Translations under genes and position numbers: made by a program
Notes under the pieces: generated by a model
Seen by the model: only the letters and a program-made list of their open reading frames with translations
What the model was told of the DNA's origin: nothing
Database searches by the model: none
Assembly (NCBI RefSeq): GCF_014645495.1
Contig: NZ_BMLV01000003.1
Span: 1-64,000, forward strand
DNA length: 64,000 nt
Origin: Cloacibacterium rupense
GTDB lineage: Bacteria; Bacteroidota; Bacteroidia; Flavobacteriales; Weeksellaceae
Direction of reading: 5' to 3'
Shown: piece by piece, positions 33,647 to 43,051 of the stretch
Position numbering within the stretch: the first letter of the stretch is position 1
How the letters are laid out: every line of letters starts with the position of its first letter

Positions 33647-33876
33647 TTGAAAGTTTCATCTAATATTTCTTTAGAATATTTTACTTTTTCACCGTTTTTA
33701 GATTGTTCTAGACTTTTTTCTAATAATAAATCTTTAATTTCTTCATTTTCTTTGTCGGAAAGCATCTCATTATCTTTTATCAATTCAATATCAGAAACAC
33801 CTTTTATCTGCGACAAAAGTTTTTTAATAAAAGGAATATCGGCGTATTCATTTAAGCTGATTCTTATTTCCATCAT
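33643..33876 (-). CDS. Antitoxin partner of the RelE/ParE-type toxin
   Basis: 77 aa, or 76 from the second of two adjacent ATGs. Acidic and helix-rich with SKNGEKVKYSKEILDETF at its C-terminus, the segment that would wrap the toxin. The N-terminal MEIRISLNEYADIPFIKKLL is a beta strand plus helix rather than a clear ribbon-helix-helix. Assigned mainly from its size, 4-bp overlap and order with the toxin gene. Confidence 0.78.
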   Translation of the reverse strand: MMEIRISLNEYADIPFIKKLLSQIKGVSDIELIKDNEMLSDKENEEIKDLLLEKSLEQSKNGEKVKYSKEILDETFK

Positions 33877-33935
33877 CCTTGATTTTCAACAAAGTTACTA
33901 TTTTTTAAAAACTAATCAATATTTCTAAAAATAAA

Positions 33936-33961
33936 AAAGTTTAGAATAAAATCTAAACTTT
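33936..33961 (-). terminator. Terminator downstream of thyA-lipoprotein unit
   Basis: 10-bp perfect stem AAAGTTTAGA / TCTAAACTTT, followed by a T run on the minus strand. Confidence 0.8.
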
Positions 33962-33974
33962 AATTTATAAAACC

Positions 33975-34862
33975 TTAGTCATTATCAATATTAATATTAT
34001 TCCTATTCAAAAACCATATCATTTCAATTTCATTGTCTTTCCACACTGTATCTTTTTTCAGTGTTTTTTTGATAAAATCATTATTTGATATATTATTAAA
34101 TCTTACTAACTCTCTTATGTATGTTTCAAATAGATAATAATTGAGAGAATCTTTTTTTAATAAATCCTTGAATTCATTTTGAAGTGCTAAACTATAGTCA
34201 CCTTTATGCCAATTTGATAAATACAATATTGCATCTTCGTTTTTACTTTTAAAAGCTAGTTTTTCAATTTGCTTTTTAAAATGGCTAGGATATAATCTGT
34301 TTTTAAAAGCATAACGAAGTAATTCTTCTTCTGAAGTATTATACAAAACTAAAGAGTCTAATTTCCTCAATAGCTTTTCTTCTTTTTTTTCAGAAAAAAA
34401 ATAATTTCTATAAAATGGTACTGCTATAATTTCTTTACTAATAACACAGCCATTTTGTGTTTCTACTCTTGATTTTCTATTCTTTAAAAAATCTAGAAAG
34501 ACTTTATCAATATCATTATATTTTGCTTCTAACAAAGCAATCGCAGCATATAATGCGACAACATTATTTTTGTTCTTGGTTAATAAAACCAAATCTTTTG
34601 TAGAAGCTAAAGATTTTAATTCTTTGAAATTCTCAAAATTAGCTGATTTTATTTGTCCTTTTGCTAAAACTCCATTCTCATATCCATTAATCTTTGATAT
34701 TTTTAAGACAACTTCATTTAAATAATCAGGTACATTTTTACTATCTAAAACTGCTTTTTCTGAAGGTAAATCATCAATTATTTTAGCATAAGAAATATCT
34801 TCCTTTTTATTGCAAGAAAAAAGAAAAAGAACTATTAAAAATATTGATGCTAATAATTTCAT
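33975..34862 (-). CDS. Lipoprotein of unknown function, 295 aa
   Basis: Lipoprotein signal with lipobox LFSC near residue 17. The mature part is helical and lysine-rich, with no cysteines except one at about 140 (NGCVISKEI). It resembles an uncharacterised armadillo/HEAT-like lipoprotein by composition only. The start ATG 34862 shares one base with the thyA stop (TGATG), so translation is coupled. A GTG one codon upstream is a less likely start. No functional tie to thymidylate synthase is apparent. Confidence 0.7.
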   Translation of the reverse strand: MKLLASIFLIVLFLFSCNKKEDISYAKIIDDLPSEKAVLDSKNVPDYLNEVVLKISKINGYENGVLAKGQIKSANFENFKELKSLASTKDLVLLTKNKNNVVALYAAIALLEAKYNDIDKVFLDFLKNRKSRVETQNGCVISKEIIAVPFYRNYFFSEKKEEKLLRKLDSLVLYNTSEEELLRYAFKNRLYPSHFKKQIEKLAFKSKNEDAILYLSNWHKGDYSLALQNEFKDLLKKDSLNYYLFETYIRELVRFNNISNNDFIKKTLKKDTVWKDNEIEMIWFLNRNNINIDND

Positions 34863-35656
34863 CACACCGCAACAGGCGCTTTAATACCTGGATGTGGGTC
34901 GTAATTTTCTAAGGTAAAATCTTCGAAATTAAACTCAAAAATATCTTTAATCTCAGGATTGATTTTCATGGTTGGCAATGGTCTTGGTTCACGAGAAAGT
35001 TGCTTCTGAACCTGCTCAAAATGATTATTGTAGATATGAACATCGCCAAATGTATGTACGTAATCTCCTACTTCTAGTCCACAAACTTGCGCTACCATCA
35101 TCGTGAGCAAAGCGTAGCTTGCAATATTAAAAGGAACACCCAAAAAGACATCTGCACTTCTCTGGTACAATTGCAAAGACAGTTTTCCATCGGCAACATA
35201 AAACTGAAACATAGTATGACAAGGCGCTAAAGCCATATTCGGAATTTCGGCGGCATTCCACGCAGAAACAATGAGTCTTCTAGAATCTGGATTTTTCTTA
35301 ATTTGTTCTATCACATCAGAAAATTGGTCTACCACTTTGTTGTCTGCTCCTCTCCAACTTCTCCATTGTGCACCGTAAACTGGACCTAAATCGCCGTTTT
35401 CATCTGCCCATTCATTCCAAATACTTACGCCGTTATCGGTAAGATATTTAATATTGGTATCGCCTTTCAAAAACCACAATAATTCATAAATAATGGATTT
35501 TAAATGAACTTTTTTGGTAGTAACCAAAGGAAAACCTTTAGACAAATCATAACGCAATTGATAGCCAAAAACGCTTCTGGTTCCTGTGCCTGTTCTATCG
35601 GTTTTATCGGTTCCGTTGTCTAAAATATGTTGGAGTAAATCTAGGTAGTTTTGCAT
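34862..35656 (-). CDS. thyA: Thymidylate synthase
   Basis: 264 aa, the standard bacterial length. Makes dTMP from dUMP with methylenetetrahydrofolate. The catalytic Cys lies in [11 protein letters not shown], the dUMP phosphate-binding Arg residues in [11 protein letters not shown] and [10 protein letters not shown], and the folate/dUMP block in [20 protein letters not shown]. First of a two-gene coupled unit with the lipoprotein gene. Short near-tandem repeats lie upstream (35660-35700). Confidence 0.97.
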   Translation of the reverse strand: MQNYLDLLQHILDNGTDKTDRTGTGTRSVFGYQLRYDLSKGFPLVTTKKVHLKSIIYELLWFLKGDTNIKYLTDNGVSIWNEWADENGDLGPVYGAQWRSWRGADNKVVDQFSDVIEQIKKNPDSRRLIVSAWNAAEIPNMALAPCHTMFQFYVADGKLSLQLYQRSADVFLGVPFNIASYALLTMMVAQVCGLEVGDYVHTFGDVHIYNNHFEQVQKQLSREPRPLPTMKINPEIKDIFEFNFEDFTLENYDPHPGIKAPVAV

Positions 35657-35719
35657 TTTTTATGATGGATAAATGATGGTTGATGAATGATAAATGATTG
35701 CTACAAATTAATGAAATTT

Positions 35720-36160
35720 TCACCAAATATTTTTAATCGTTTGAGATAAATTATTAACAATGAAAGTTTCTCCAGTTTTTTTACTATTCATCGCTTTTGC
35801 TAAAGGAGATTCTGCTGAAACGACGAATATTTTTTCTTGGTTAAAACTAAATTCGCCCAAAGAAACTGCAATAAAAAACTTACCTTTTTCAGTTTCTACA
35901 AAACTTCCTAAAGTTACAATTTTATGAGGATTTGGGTTGACGTTTTTTAGAATTTGTAAAGATTTCAAATGTTCATTAAGCTGCAATTGAAGGTTGTTGA
36001 TTTCTTGTTGAAGCATTTCTCGGGAAGTTTCGTATTTATCTCCCATAGAACTTTTGGTTTCATTATTAGAAGCTCTTGTTTCGGCAATCAATTGTTCTAA
36101 TTTCTGAATTTTCTCTGAAATTTTTTGGTGGATGATTTCTAAAAGTTGTGGTTTGTTCAT
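35720..36160 (-). CDS. GreA/GreB C-terminal domain-like protein
   Basis: 146 aa. An N-terminal coiled coil (residues 8-75, LEQLIAETRASNNETKSSMGDKYE) is followed by a compact beta domain (about 82-140) ending SPLAKAMNSKKTGETFIVN, which matches the GreA/GreB FKBP-like C-terminal fold; S/xPLAxALxGKKxGD is its hallmark. It may bind RNA polymerase or ribosomal partners. Flavobacterial homologues are, as I recall, often mislabelled as 3-oxoacyl-ACP synthase, for which there is no support in this sequence. Confidence 0.75.
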   Translation of the reverse strand: MNKPQLLEIIHQKISEKIQKLEQLIAETRASNNETKSSMGDKYETSREMLQQEINNLQLQLNEHLKSLQILKNVNPNPHKIVTLGSFVETEKGKFFIAVSLGEFSFNQEKIFVVSAESPLAKAMNSKKTGETFIVNNLSQTIKNIW

Positions 36161-36204
36161 TATATGATTTTGACTGAGACCAAATTAATGATTTTTTATT
36201 AAAA

Positions 36205-36224
36205 AGTCGGACCTAAGCCCGACT
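36205..36224 (-). terminator. Hairpin between Gre-like and alpha-amylase genes
   Basis: 6-bp G/C-rich stem AGTCGG / CCGACT followed by a T run on the minus strand. It lies between the amylase stop (36274) and the Gre-like start (36160), so it ends the amylase transcript. Confidence 0.8.
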
Positions 36225-36273
36225 CTATTGATTTTACATTTAAATCAAATTTACATTTGACCTCAAAATTTTC

Positions 36274-37620
36274 TTACTTCTCAAAAACCAAATGTTCCCA
36301 TTTGTACATTTCTATGGTAGGTTTTGTATCAAAATCGGTAGTTAGACCAGAGAAAAGACTTTTGAATTTACCTTTTACTGCTTCGTCTAGAATTTGTAAT
36401 TTCAAATGCTGGGTTTCAGACAAATTCAAGATTACCAAAACCTCATCTTTTCCATTTTTTCTAAGATAAGCTAAAACTTTATCTGGTGCATTGGTCTGTA
36501 AAATTTGAGTACTTGCGTTAGGGTCACCACCTCTTAATGCTGAATTTTCAGATTTTAATTGGTATAATTTTTTGTAAAACTCTTCTAGTTTGTATGAGCC
36601 ATCCCAAGGAATAGGGTCTTTTTCGAAGAATTCTAACCTTTTATTGAGCATTGGTAATTCTTGCCCAGAATACATGAGAGGAACCCCGTTCCAAGTAGCA
36701 GAAAACACTGCTAATGGTTTGGCCATTTCTCCATATTTTTCGTATTCTGTGCCATTCCAAGAGTTTTCGTCATGGTTAGTAGTAAACCAAGCTCTCATAG
36801 AACCGTCACCAATTGCCGAATATTTTTGTAATAAATCTGTAAGTTCTGTAATCGGCAATTTCTTTTTGTAGAAATCTTCAGTTTTGTGCATCCAAGTCCA
36901 TGAATAAGAAGCATCAAAAACTTTTCCGTAATCTGGATTTTCTAACTCATCAAACTCTCCTAAAAAGAAAAGCGGTTTTATTTTTTCAACTTCTGGTCTT
37001 GCTTGTTGCCAAAAATCTACTTCTACCCAACTTGCCAAATCACAACGGAAACCATCGATATTGGTCTCTTGTACCCAATATTTCATAGCATCAATCATGG
37101 CGAGTCTCATTTCTTGATTTTTATAATCCAGCTCTATGATATCATCCATCCCTGAAGCTCTGTGGAAACTTCCATCTGCATCGTGAATGTAATATTCTGG
37201 GTGAGTTTTGGTCCAAACATGATCCCAACCAGTGTGGTTGGCCACCCAATCTATGATGACTTTGAAACCCATTTTGTGTGCTTCATTCACCAAATTTTTA
37301 AAATCTTCTAAAGTCCCAAATTCCGGATTAATAGAGGTATAATCTTGTGCTGCGTATGGACTTCCCAAACTTCCTTTTTTCTCTTTTTGGGCAATGGGTG
37401 TAATAGGCATAAACCAAAGGGTCTTCACCCCCATTTGCTGGAGTCTAGGCAATTCTTTTTGAAAAGCTTTGAAAGTGCCTTCTTTGGTGTATTGTCTTAC
37501 GTTTACTTCATAGATATTGGTGGTATGCTTCCAGTCTGTACTCATTGTTTTTTCATTTTTTTGGATTCCACAAGAAATGAGTGAAACACCCAAAATTGCA
37601 GATAAAATTAATTTTTTCAT
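36274..37620 (-). CDS. Alpha-amylase family lipoprotein (GH13)
   Basis: 448 aa with lipobox LISC (Cys17), so it is outer-membrane or periplasm anchored. GH13 regions are clear: DWVANHTG (region I), GFRCDLASW with nucleophile Asp (region II), FFLGEFDE with the acid/base Glu (region III) and TTNHDENSW with the third Asp (region IV). It cleaves alpha-1,4-glucans or maltodextrins; substrate preference is not readable. The single-gene setting lacks a susCD pair, so it is not part of a typical polysaccharide-utilisation locus in this window. Confidence 0.93.
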   Translation of the reverse strand: MKKLILSAILGVSLISCGIQKNEKTMSTDWKHTTNIYEVNVRQYTKEGTFKAFQKELPRLQQMGVKTLWFMPITPIAQKEKKGSLGSPYAAQDYTSINPEFGTLEDFKNLVNEAHKMGFKVIIDWVANHTGWDHVWTKTHPEYYIHDADGSFHRASGMDDIIELDYKNQEMRLAMIDAMKYWVQETNIDGFRCDLASWVEVDFWQQARPEVEKIKPLFFLGEFDELENPDYGKVFDASYSWTWMHKTEDFYKKKLPITELTDLLQKYSAIGDGSMRAWFTTNHDENSWNGTEYEKYGEMAKPLAVFSATWNGVPLMYSGQELPMLNKRLEFFEKDPIPWDGSYKLEEFYKKLYQLKSENSALRGGDPNASTQILQTNAPDKVLAYLRKNGKDEVLVILNLSETQHLKLQILDEAVKGKFKSLFSGLTTDFDTKPTIEMYKWEHLVFEK

Positions 37621-37672
37621 AATAAAAATTTAGCTTGACAAAGGTAAGAATTGTAAAAATAAGAAAATAAAA

Positions 37673-37696
37673 AATCCGGAAAAAAGTTTCCGGATT
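37673..37696 (-). terminator. Terminator of the 189-aa gene
   Basis: 10-bp perfect stem AATCCGGAAA / TTTCCGGATT followed by six T on the minus strand. Confidence 0.85.
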
Positions 37697-37735
37697 AGGT
37701 ATGAGTTTAATCAATTAATGATATCCATTTATATT

Positions 37736-38305
37736 TTAATCTTCATCTTCTTCATCTACGAAATCATCTCCATAGCCATCATCCTCTTCGTCATCTGTAG
37801 CAAATTCATCATCAAAATCATCTTTGAAATCTGAATCTAAGTTTACAAAATCATCATCTATAAATACCGCAGACGCAGCTTTGCTAGAACCTCCAGATTT
37901 ACTTGGGGCTTTCAAAGGCACGTTGCCAAATCTGAAAACGGTAATAGGATAGTTTACCGCTGGTTTTTCATCGATAATTTCTACTAATTCGCAGAAAAAT
38001 TCCCAAAGTTCAATTAATCCATACTGAAATTGAATTTTGTCACCTACTTTCTGGAAGGCTTCCATCAGGTAAACATCTGACATAATTTCGCCATCACCAT
38101 CATCACTCATATCTTCCAATGGAACAGATTTTACTTCTATGCCTTCTTCATCTAAAAGGGTAAACATAGACAAATCATCACCTTGCAAGCTGAATGCGCT
38201 CTTAATTCCTAAATGTAAATTCCATAAAGTTTGCTTCTCTTTGATTTCAATATCTCTGAAAATACTGTCTTTGGAATCTAAAATTACTCTGATCTTATAA
38301 ACCAT
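37736..38305 (-). CDS. Plasmid pRiA4b ORF-3-like protein
   Basis: 189 aa. The N-terminal 140 residues (MVYKIRVILDSKDSIFRDIE, then LWNLHLGIKSAFS) match the pRiA4b ORF3 / IS1096 passenger fold, a ubiquitin-like module frequent as a single-copy core gene in Flavobacteriia. The C-terminal 45 residues are extremely acidic (runs of Asp and Glu), which is usual for the flavobacterial version. Molecular function is unknown. It is not evidence of a mobile element here. Confidence 0.75.
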   Translation of the reverse strand: MVYKIRVILDSKDSIFRDIEIKEKQTLWNLHLGIKSAFSLQGDDLSMFTLLDEEGIEVKSVPLEDMSDDGDGEIMSDVYLMEAFQKVGDKIQFQYGLIELWEFFCELVEIIDEKPAVNYPITVFRFGNVPLKAPSKSGGSSKAASAVFIDDDFVNLDSDFKDDFDDEFATDDEEDDGYGDDFVDEEDED

Positions 38306-38493
38306 ATTTTACTTTTTACTAAACCTTTTGAGTTACTTCTTGTTGTAAATATTCTATTGATTTGGTATTAATTTCGGGGACAAAGATAAAACAAAAGAAA
38401 TATGAGTTTTCAAAAAAATTCAATTTTTATTAATAAAAGTTTTTCTTAAATTCCCAGCGTTTTAATGATGCCAATTTACAGAAATTATTGAAA

Positions 38494-39543
38494 TCACAAA
38501 GCTTTTTCTAAAGAAAATGTAAAGGTAGTTCCTTCTAGATAGGTACTTTCTACAGAAATATTTTGTTGATGAGCCTCTAGTATGTGTTTTACTATGGCTA
38601 AACCTAATCCTGAACCTCCGTCTCTTCTATTTCTACTACTTTCTACCCGATAAAACCTCTCAAAAATTCTAGGCAATGCCTCTGGCTTTATACCCATCCC
38701 ATTGTCTGTTATTTGTATGGTTACCAGATTTTTTGCAGTGGTTGTTTTTATTCTAATTTGTGCCTCTTCTCGGTTGCTGTAATGAATGGCATTAGAAATT
38801 AAATTGATTAATACTTGTGATATTTTTTGTTTATCAGCATTCACAAATACTGGTAAAGAATTCTGTAAAATGAGTTTGGCCGTTCTATTCTGAGCTTCCA
38901 TTTCTAGAAGTTCAAAAATTTCTCTAATCAGAAGATTAATGTCAAATTTAGAATAATGCAGAGATATTTCACCAGTTTCCAATTGGCTAATCATGTCCAA
39001 ATCCTTTACAATATTCAGCAGCCTTTCTACAGATTTACCAATTCTCTCAAGATACTTATCTCTTATATTCAGGTTTTCTACAGCCCCATCTTTCAAGGTT
39101 TCTATATAACCTTGTATTGAAAAAAGTGGCGTTTTGAGCTCGTGAGAGACATTACCTAGATATTCTTTTCTGTAATCTTCCATTTCTTTCATCGTATCTA
39201 TTTCTGATACGTTTTTCTGAATCATTTCTCCCAATTCTTTGAAATTGACAGTGTCTTCTTCGTAAATCATCTTATCTGGAAGAATGTCTGAGATTCTTTT
39301 GATTTGTTTTTTCCCGTAGGACTTAAACAAAAACTCTATCACAAAATAATTGATAAAAAAAATGAAAATTAAACTTATAAAAAGATAAAAATAGAAATGA
39401 GAATGATTGTCTGTAACTGTTTTTTGTGCATAATTAAAAAACACTACTATAGAGACCATAGCTACAGTAAGAAATAATGCAGCAGCTATAGAAAGCAAGT
39501 GATTTTTAATCAATATGGAAGCTCCGAAAAAAGAAATCTTCAT
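38494..39543 (-). CDS. Sensor histidine kinase, PhoR-like
   Basis: 349 aa from ATG 39543 (a TTG two codons earlier is rejected). Two membrane helices (about residues 10-35 and 44-68) enclose almost no periplasmic loop. HisKA domain with phospho-His in GNVSHELKTPLFSIQG, then HATPase with N box LINLISNAIHYSN, G1 ITDNGMGI, F box RIFERFYRV and G2 GGSGLGLAI. It lies 14 bp after an OmpR-family regulator. The tiny sensor loop resembles PhoR-type kinases that read a transporter rather than a ligand. Confidence 0.92.
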   Translation of the reverse strand: MKISFFGASILIKNHLLSIAAALFLTVAMVSIVVFFNYAQKTVTDNHSHFYFYLFISLIFIFFINYFVIEFLFKSYGKKQIKRISDILPDKMIYEEDTVNFKELGEMIQKNVSEIDTMKEMEDYRKEYLGNVSHELKTPLFSIQGYIETLKDGAVENLNIRDKYLERIGKSVERLLNIVKDLDMISQLETGEISLHYSKFDINLLIREIFELLEMEAQNRTAKLILQNSLPVFVNADKQKISQVLINLISNAIHYSNREEAQIRIKTTTAKNLVTIQITDNGMGIKPEALPRIFERFYRVESSRNRRDGGSGLGLAIVKHILEAHQQNISVESTYLEGTTFTFSLEKAL

Positions 39544-39557
39544 GGGCAATCAATCAA

Positions 39558-40238
39558 TTATACCGTAAGTTTATATCCAATACCCTTGAGTGTTTGTATA
39601 GAGTCATCACCTAATTTTTCTCTCAATCTTCTGATGTGTACATCTATGGTTCTTTCTCCTACAATCACATCATTTCCCCATACTTTGTCCAGAATTTCTT
39701 CTCTTTTAAATACTTTTTGAGTGTTTGAGGCTAATAGATAGAGCAAATCAAATTCTTTTTTGGGTAGCAAGAGATTTTCTCCGTTTTTGGTGACCTTAAA
39801 GTTTTCTTTATCAATGATTAAATTACCGAATTCTAAAACTTTTACTTGTTTTTCTGAAACTTGAGTGCTGAGTTGCAATAATGCATTTACTTTAGAAATA
39901 AGAACTTTTGGTTTGATGATTTTTACAATATAATCATTTGCTCCTGCCTCATAACCAGCTAACTGAGAAAATTCTTCGGCTCTGGCAGATAAAAATACGA
40001 TTAATGTTTTTTGTAATTCTTTGATTTGCCTCATCTCTTGGCAAGTTTCTATACCGTCTTTCTCTGGCATCATTACATCTAACAAGATTAAATCAGGAAT
40101 GATTTCTTTTGCTTTTGCTATACCTTCATTACCATTATTAGCGGTAAAAACTTTGTAACCTTCTTTTTCCAGGTTGTATGATAGGATTTCTAAAATATCC
40201 TGCTCATCATCTACTAAAAGAATTTTTTTGTCTTTCAT
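39558..40238 (-). CDS. Response regulator, OmpR/PhoB family
   Basis: 226 aa. Receiver domain with LLVDDEQD, phospho-acceptor Asp in LILLDVMMPEKDG, and Lys in NDYIVKIIKP. The C-terminal winged helix (about 130-226) has KEFDLLYLLAS, VFKREEILDKVWG and RTIDVHIRRLREKLG. Partner of the kinase downstream. Divergent from a TonB receptor gene with 180 bp between starts, so the receptor is a possible target. Confidence 0.93.
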   Translation of the reverse strand: MKDKKILLVDDEQDILEILSYNLEKEGYKVFTANNGNEGIAKAKEIIPDLILLDVMMPEKDGIETCQEMRQIKELQKTLIVFLSARAEEFSQLAGYEAGANDYIVKIIKPKVLISKVNALLQLSTQVSEKQVKVLEFGNLIIDKENFKVTKNGENLLLPKKEFDLLYLLASNTQKVFKREEILDKVWGNDVIVGERTIDVHIRRLREKLGDDSIQTLKGIGYKLTV

Positions 40239-40418
40239 CTATACTATTTAACCTTTCAAAATTAATAAAAAAACCAATGCATTGTTACGAAAAATTAAAT
40301 TTTACAATTAATTAATATTCACCTCATTTTATTAAAATTTATTTAAAAATTAATTAAAATTTCCTAAACCAATCGAAACTCGAAATGGTTATTTCTTTGC
40401 GGCAAATAAAAATTAAAA

Positions 40419-43019
40419 ATGAAGTATCAAAAAATCAGTCTTGCTGTTTTATTTCTATTTACAGGCAGTCAATTGATGTTCTCGCAAGAGACTAAAAAAG
40501 ATTCTGTAAAAGCCAAAGAAAAGAGCATTGAAGGTGTACAACTAAAAGGCGCCAACAATAAAAAAACTGAAACTGCTATTTTAGGCGAACAGAGAAAAGC
40601 TATTGTGCAAAAGCAATCTATAGGTGCAGAAGAAATTTCTAGAAAAGGAATTTCTAACCTAGAACAAGGACTTACCAAAATCACGGGTATCAACACCGTA
40701 GAATCTAGAGGTTTATTTGTAAGAGGTTTAGAAGAAAGATACAACTCTCTCTTGGTAAACGGATTGGCAACACCTTCTAACAACCCTTTTCAAAAAATCA
40801 TCGAATTGAAGCAATTTCCAACGGATATTGTAGGAAAATTCGATGTTTATAAAACATATAACGCCAATTTATATGGTGATTTTGCGGGGGCTACTTTTGA
40901 CATTGAAACTCTAGTTCCTGAAAACTCTTTCACCAAGTTAGAACTATCTGTTGGGGTGAATACTCTAAGTTCATTCAGAAAGAATTTTAAAATTAACAAA
41001 AATGCCAACACAATGTCTGGATTCATTGGACTTAATTCTGAAGACAGACAACTTCCTGGTGAAGTAAATGGCTATAGACCAAGCGGAAAAATAATACCAA
41101 ACTCTTCATTTAAAGACACTTGGAATGTTAACAATGTAAAATCATTACCTAATACTTCTATAGGATTGACTACATCTCAGCGTTACAAATTTCAAAATGG
41201 AGGTTCCTTAGGATTTTTATTAAATCTTTCTCAAAGTTCAGAATATGAATACAGAGAAGGAAATGACAATACTTTTGATACCAATGGTGAGTTTAAAAAT
41301 AAACTCTACAAAAAAGAATACAATTACAACATACAATCTACAGCTTTATTAGGCTTAAGCTATAAAAAAGCAGGCACCAAAATAGATTTCAACGGTACAT
41401 TCTTGCAAAATTCTTCTAATCAAATTCAAGACAATGACGGTTTTAAAGACAATAGACCTCAAGATATATTGTTTTTCCGTACCAACCAACAAGACTTGTC
41501 TAGATTAACAGACTTGCAGTTATTAGTTTCACAGAAAATTGGTGACAGACATCAATTCAAAGCTGGTGGAAGCTGGGTAAACAACTGGTTTCAACAACCA
41601 GATAGAAAAATTCTTTTTGGGACTAGAACCGGTGACAACAATCTATTAATTAGTTACGGAGGAAACAACCTCATCAGACAATATCTAGACATAAGTGGAG
41701 AAAATTATTTCTCTGGTATGGCAGAATACCAATTAGGCCTTGGTAAAAAACAGGAGGATAACTACTATCCTATCACCTTTACATTAGGATATAATGGTTT
41801 TGCCGACCTTAGAACCATGTCTTACCGATTTATCTTCGGATACACCGATAATCCTACCCAAGATATTATCAATATCGATAGACCAGATTCTTCTTTCTTA
41901 AATGCCAGTAACAATGGTAAATTAAATTGGAGAGAAAGTGACCAGCCTAATTATAAGTCTTTCTTATACCAATTTGTAAATGCTGGTTATACCAGTTTTA
42001 ATTACAAACCAACAAAAGAATGGGATATTCTAGCTGGCTTAAGAGTCGAAAATAATATCAATATCACTAGGTATAAAAAAATTACGGATAACATCAATGG
42101 TAAATTCAATAGCATTACCAAAAATCAATACTATTTTTTACCTGCATTATCTGTTAAAAAATCTTTTGAAAACAAATCTAACCTTAGATTTGCCATCTCA
42201 AAAACCATTACCAGACCTATCTTAATAGAAACATTACCTATAGAATACATTAACCCTGATGGCAATAACATCTTGGGGAACTACGAAATTCCTAACACTT
42301 CTTTTGGTAAAGATTTCAAAGGACTAGACAATAGCCAAAACTATAATCTCGACTTAAAATATGAGATTTTCCCTAAAGCTTCAGAAGTATTTGCGATCAA
42401 TGTTTTTGGAAAAATATTAGACAGAGCTATCGAAAGAGCTTTCTTACCTTCTTCTAACTCTACTGGTACGGTGACTACTTTTTTCAATGCGAAACAAGCA
42501 AAAATTGCTGGACTAGAGCTAGAAGGTAATCTCAACCTTAATAGAATTTCAGAAAGTTTAAAAAATTGGAGTTTAGGGGGTAACTTCACCTACTTATACT
42601 CTGAAGTTGAAAAATCTGACGCTCAAAAAGGAGAAACCAATTTCAATAGCAAAAGAGGTTTACAAGGTGCTGCACCATGGATGGTTAATGCAGATTTAAG
42701 ATACGAATTTAAGAATTCTAACAATCTGAAAAGAACTGCCTCTTTGGTGTACAATGTATCTGCTGAAAAAATCTATGCAGTTGGTTTCGGAGGATTAGAC
42801 CACGTGTACGAAAAACCTTTTCACCAACTCGATTTCATCTTACAATCTGAACTTTCTAAAAAAATAGATGTAAAATTGGGCATCTACAATATTTTAGACC
42901 AAACCTACAGACTAGATATGGGTGATGAAAGCACCGTAAAAATAAATGCTTCTAACCTAAGACTAGAAGATTATAAAAAAGGAGTTTCTTTTAACTTAAG
43001 CTTCGGAATTAAATTTTAA
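40419..43019 (+). CDS. TonB-dependent outer-membrane receptor
   Basis: 866 aa with a signal peptide (KISLAVLFLFTGSQLMFS). A plug domain follows (ISRKGISNLEQGLTKITGI, RGLFVRGLEERYNSLLVNG), then the 22-strand barrel, ending in Phe (LSFGIKF). There is no N-terminal SusC-type carboxypeptidase-regulatory repeat of full length, so it is a FecA/BtuB-like receptor rather than SusC. A beta-helix lipoprotein gene follows 32 bp on and is probably co-transcribed. The PhoB-like regulator beside it suggests regulation by phosphate or envelope state, which is inference. Confidence 0.9.
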   Translation: MKYQKISLAVLFLFTGSQLMFSQETKKDSVKAKEKSIEGVQLKGANNKKTETAILGEQRKAIVQKQSIGAEEISRKGISNLEQGLTKITGINTVESRGLFVRGLEERYNSLLVNGLATPSNNPFQKIIELKQFPTDIVGKFDVYKTYNANLYGDFAGATFDIETLVPENSFTKLELSVGVNTLSSFRKNFKINKNANTMSGFIGLNSEDRQLPGEVNGYRPSGKIIPNSSFKDTWNVNNVKSLPNTSIGLTTSQRYKFQNGGSLGFLLNLSQSSEYEYREGNDNTFDTNGEFKNKLYKKEYNYNIQSTALLGLSYKKAGTKIDFNGTFLQNSSNQIQDNDGFKDNRPQDILFFRTNQQDLSRLTDLQLLVSQKIGDRHQFKAGGSWVNNWFQQPDRKILFGTRTGDNNLLISYGGNNLIRQYLDISGENYFSGMAEYQLGLGKKQEDNYYPITFTLGYNGFADLRTMSYRFIFGYTDNPTQDIINIDRPDSSFLNASNNGKLNWRESDQPNYKSFLYQFVNAGYTSFNYKPTKEWDILAGLRVENNINITRYKKITDNINGKFNSITKNQYYFLPALSVKKSFENKSNLRFAISKTITRPILIETLPIEYINPDGNNILGNYEIPNTSFGKDFKGLDNSQNYNLDLKYEIFPKASEVFAINVFGKILDRAIERAFLPSSNSTGTVTTFFNAKQAKIAGLELEGNLNLNRISESLKNWSLGGNFTYLYSEVEKSDAQKGETNFNSKRGLQGAAPWMVNADLRYEFKNSNNLKRTASLVYNVSAEKIYAVGFGGLDHVYEKPFHQLDFILQSELSKKIDVKLGIYNILDQTYRLDMGDESTVKINASNLRLEDYKKGVSFNLSFGIKF

Positions 43020-43051
43020 TAAAAAGTATTAAATAAAAATAAAAAAATATC

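Noticed and set aside
37736-38305. Insertion sequence inferred from the pRiA4b ORF3-like protein
   Set aside because: There is no transposase, no terminal inverted repeat and no target duplication; this domain is a common single gene in the group.
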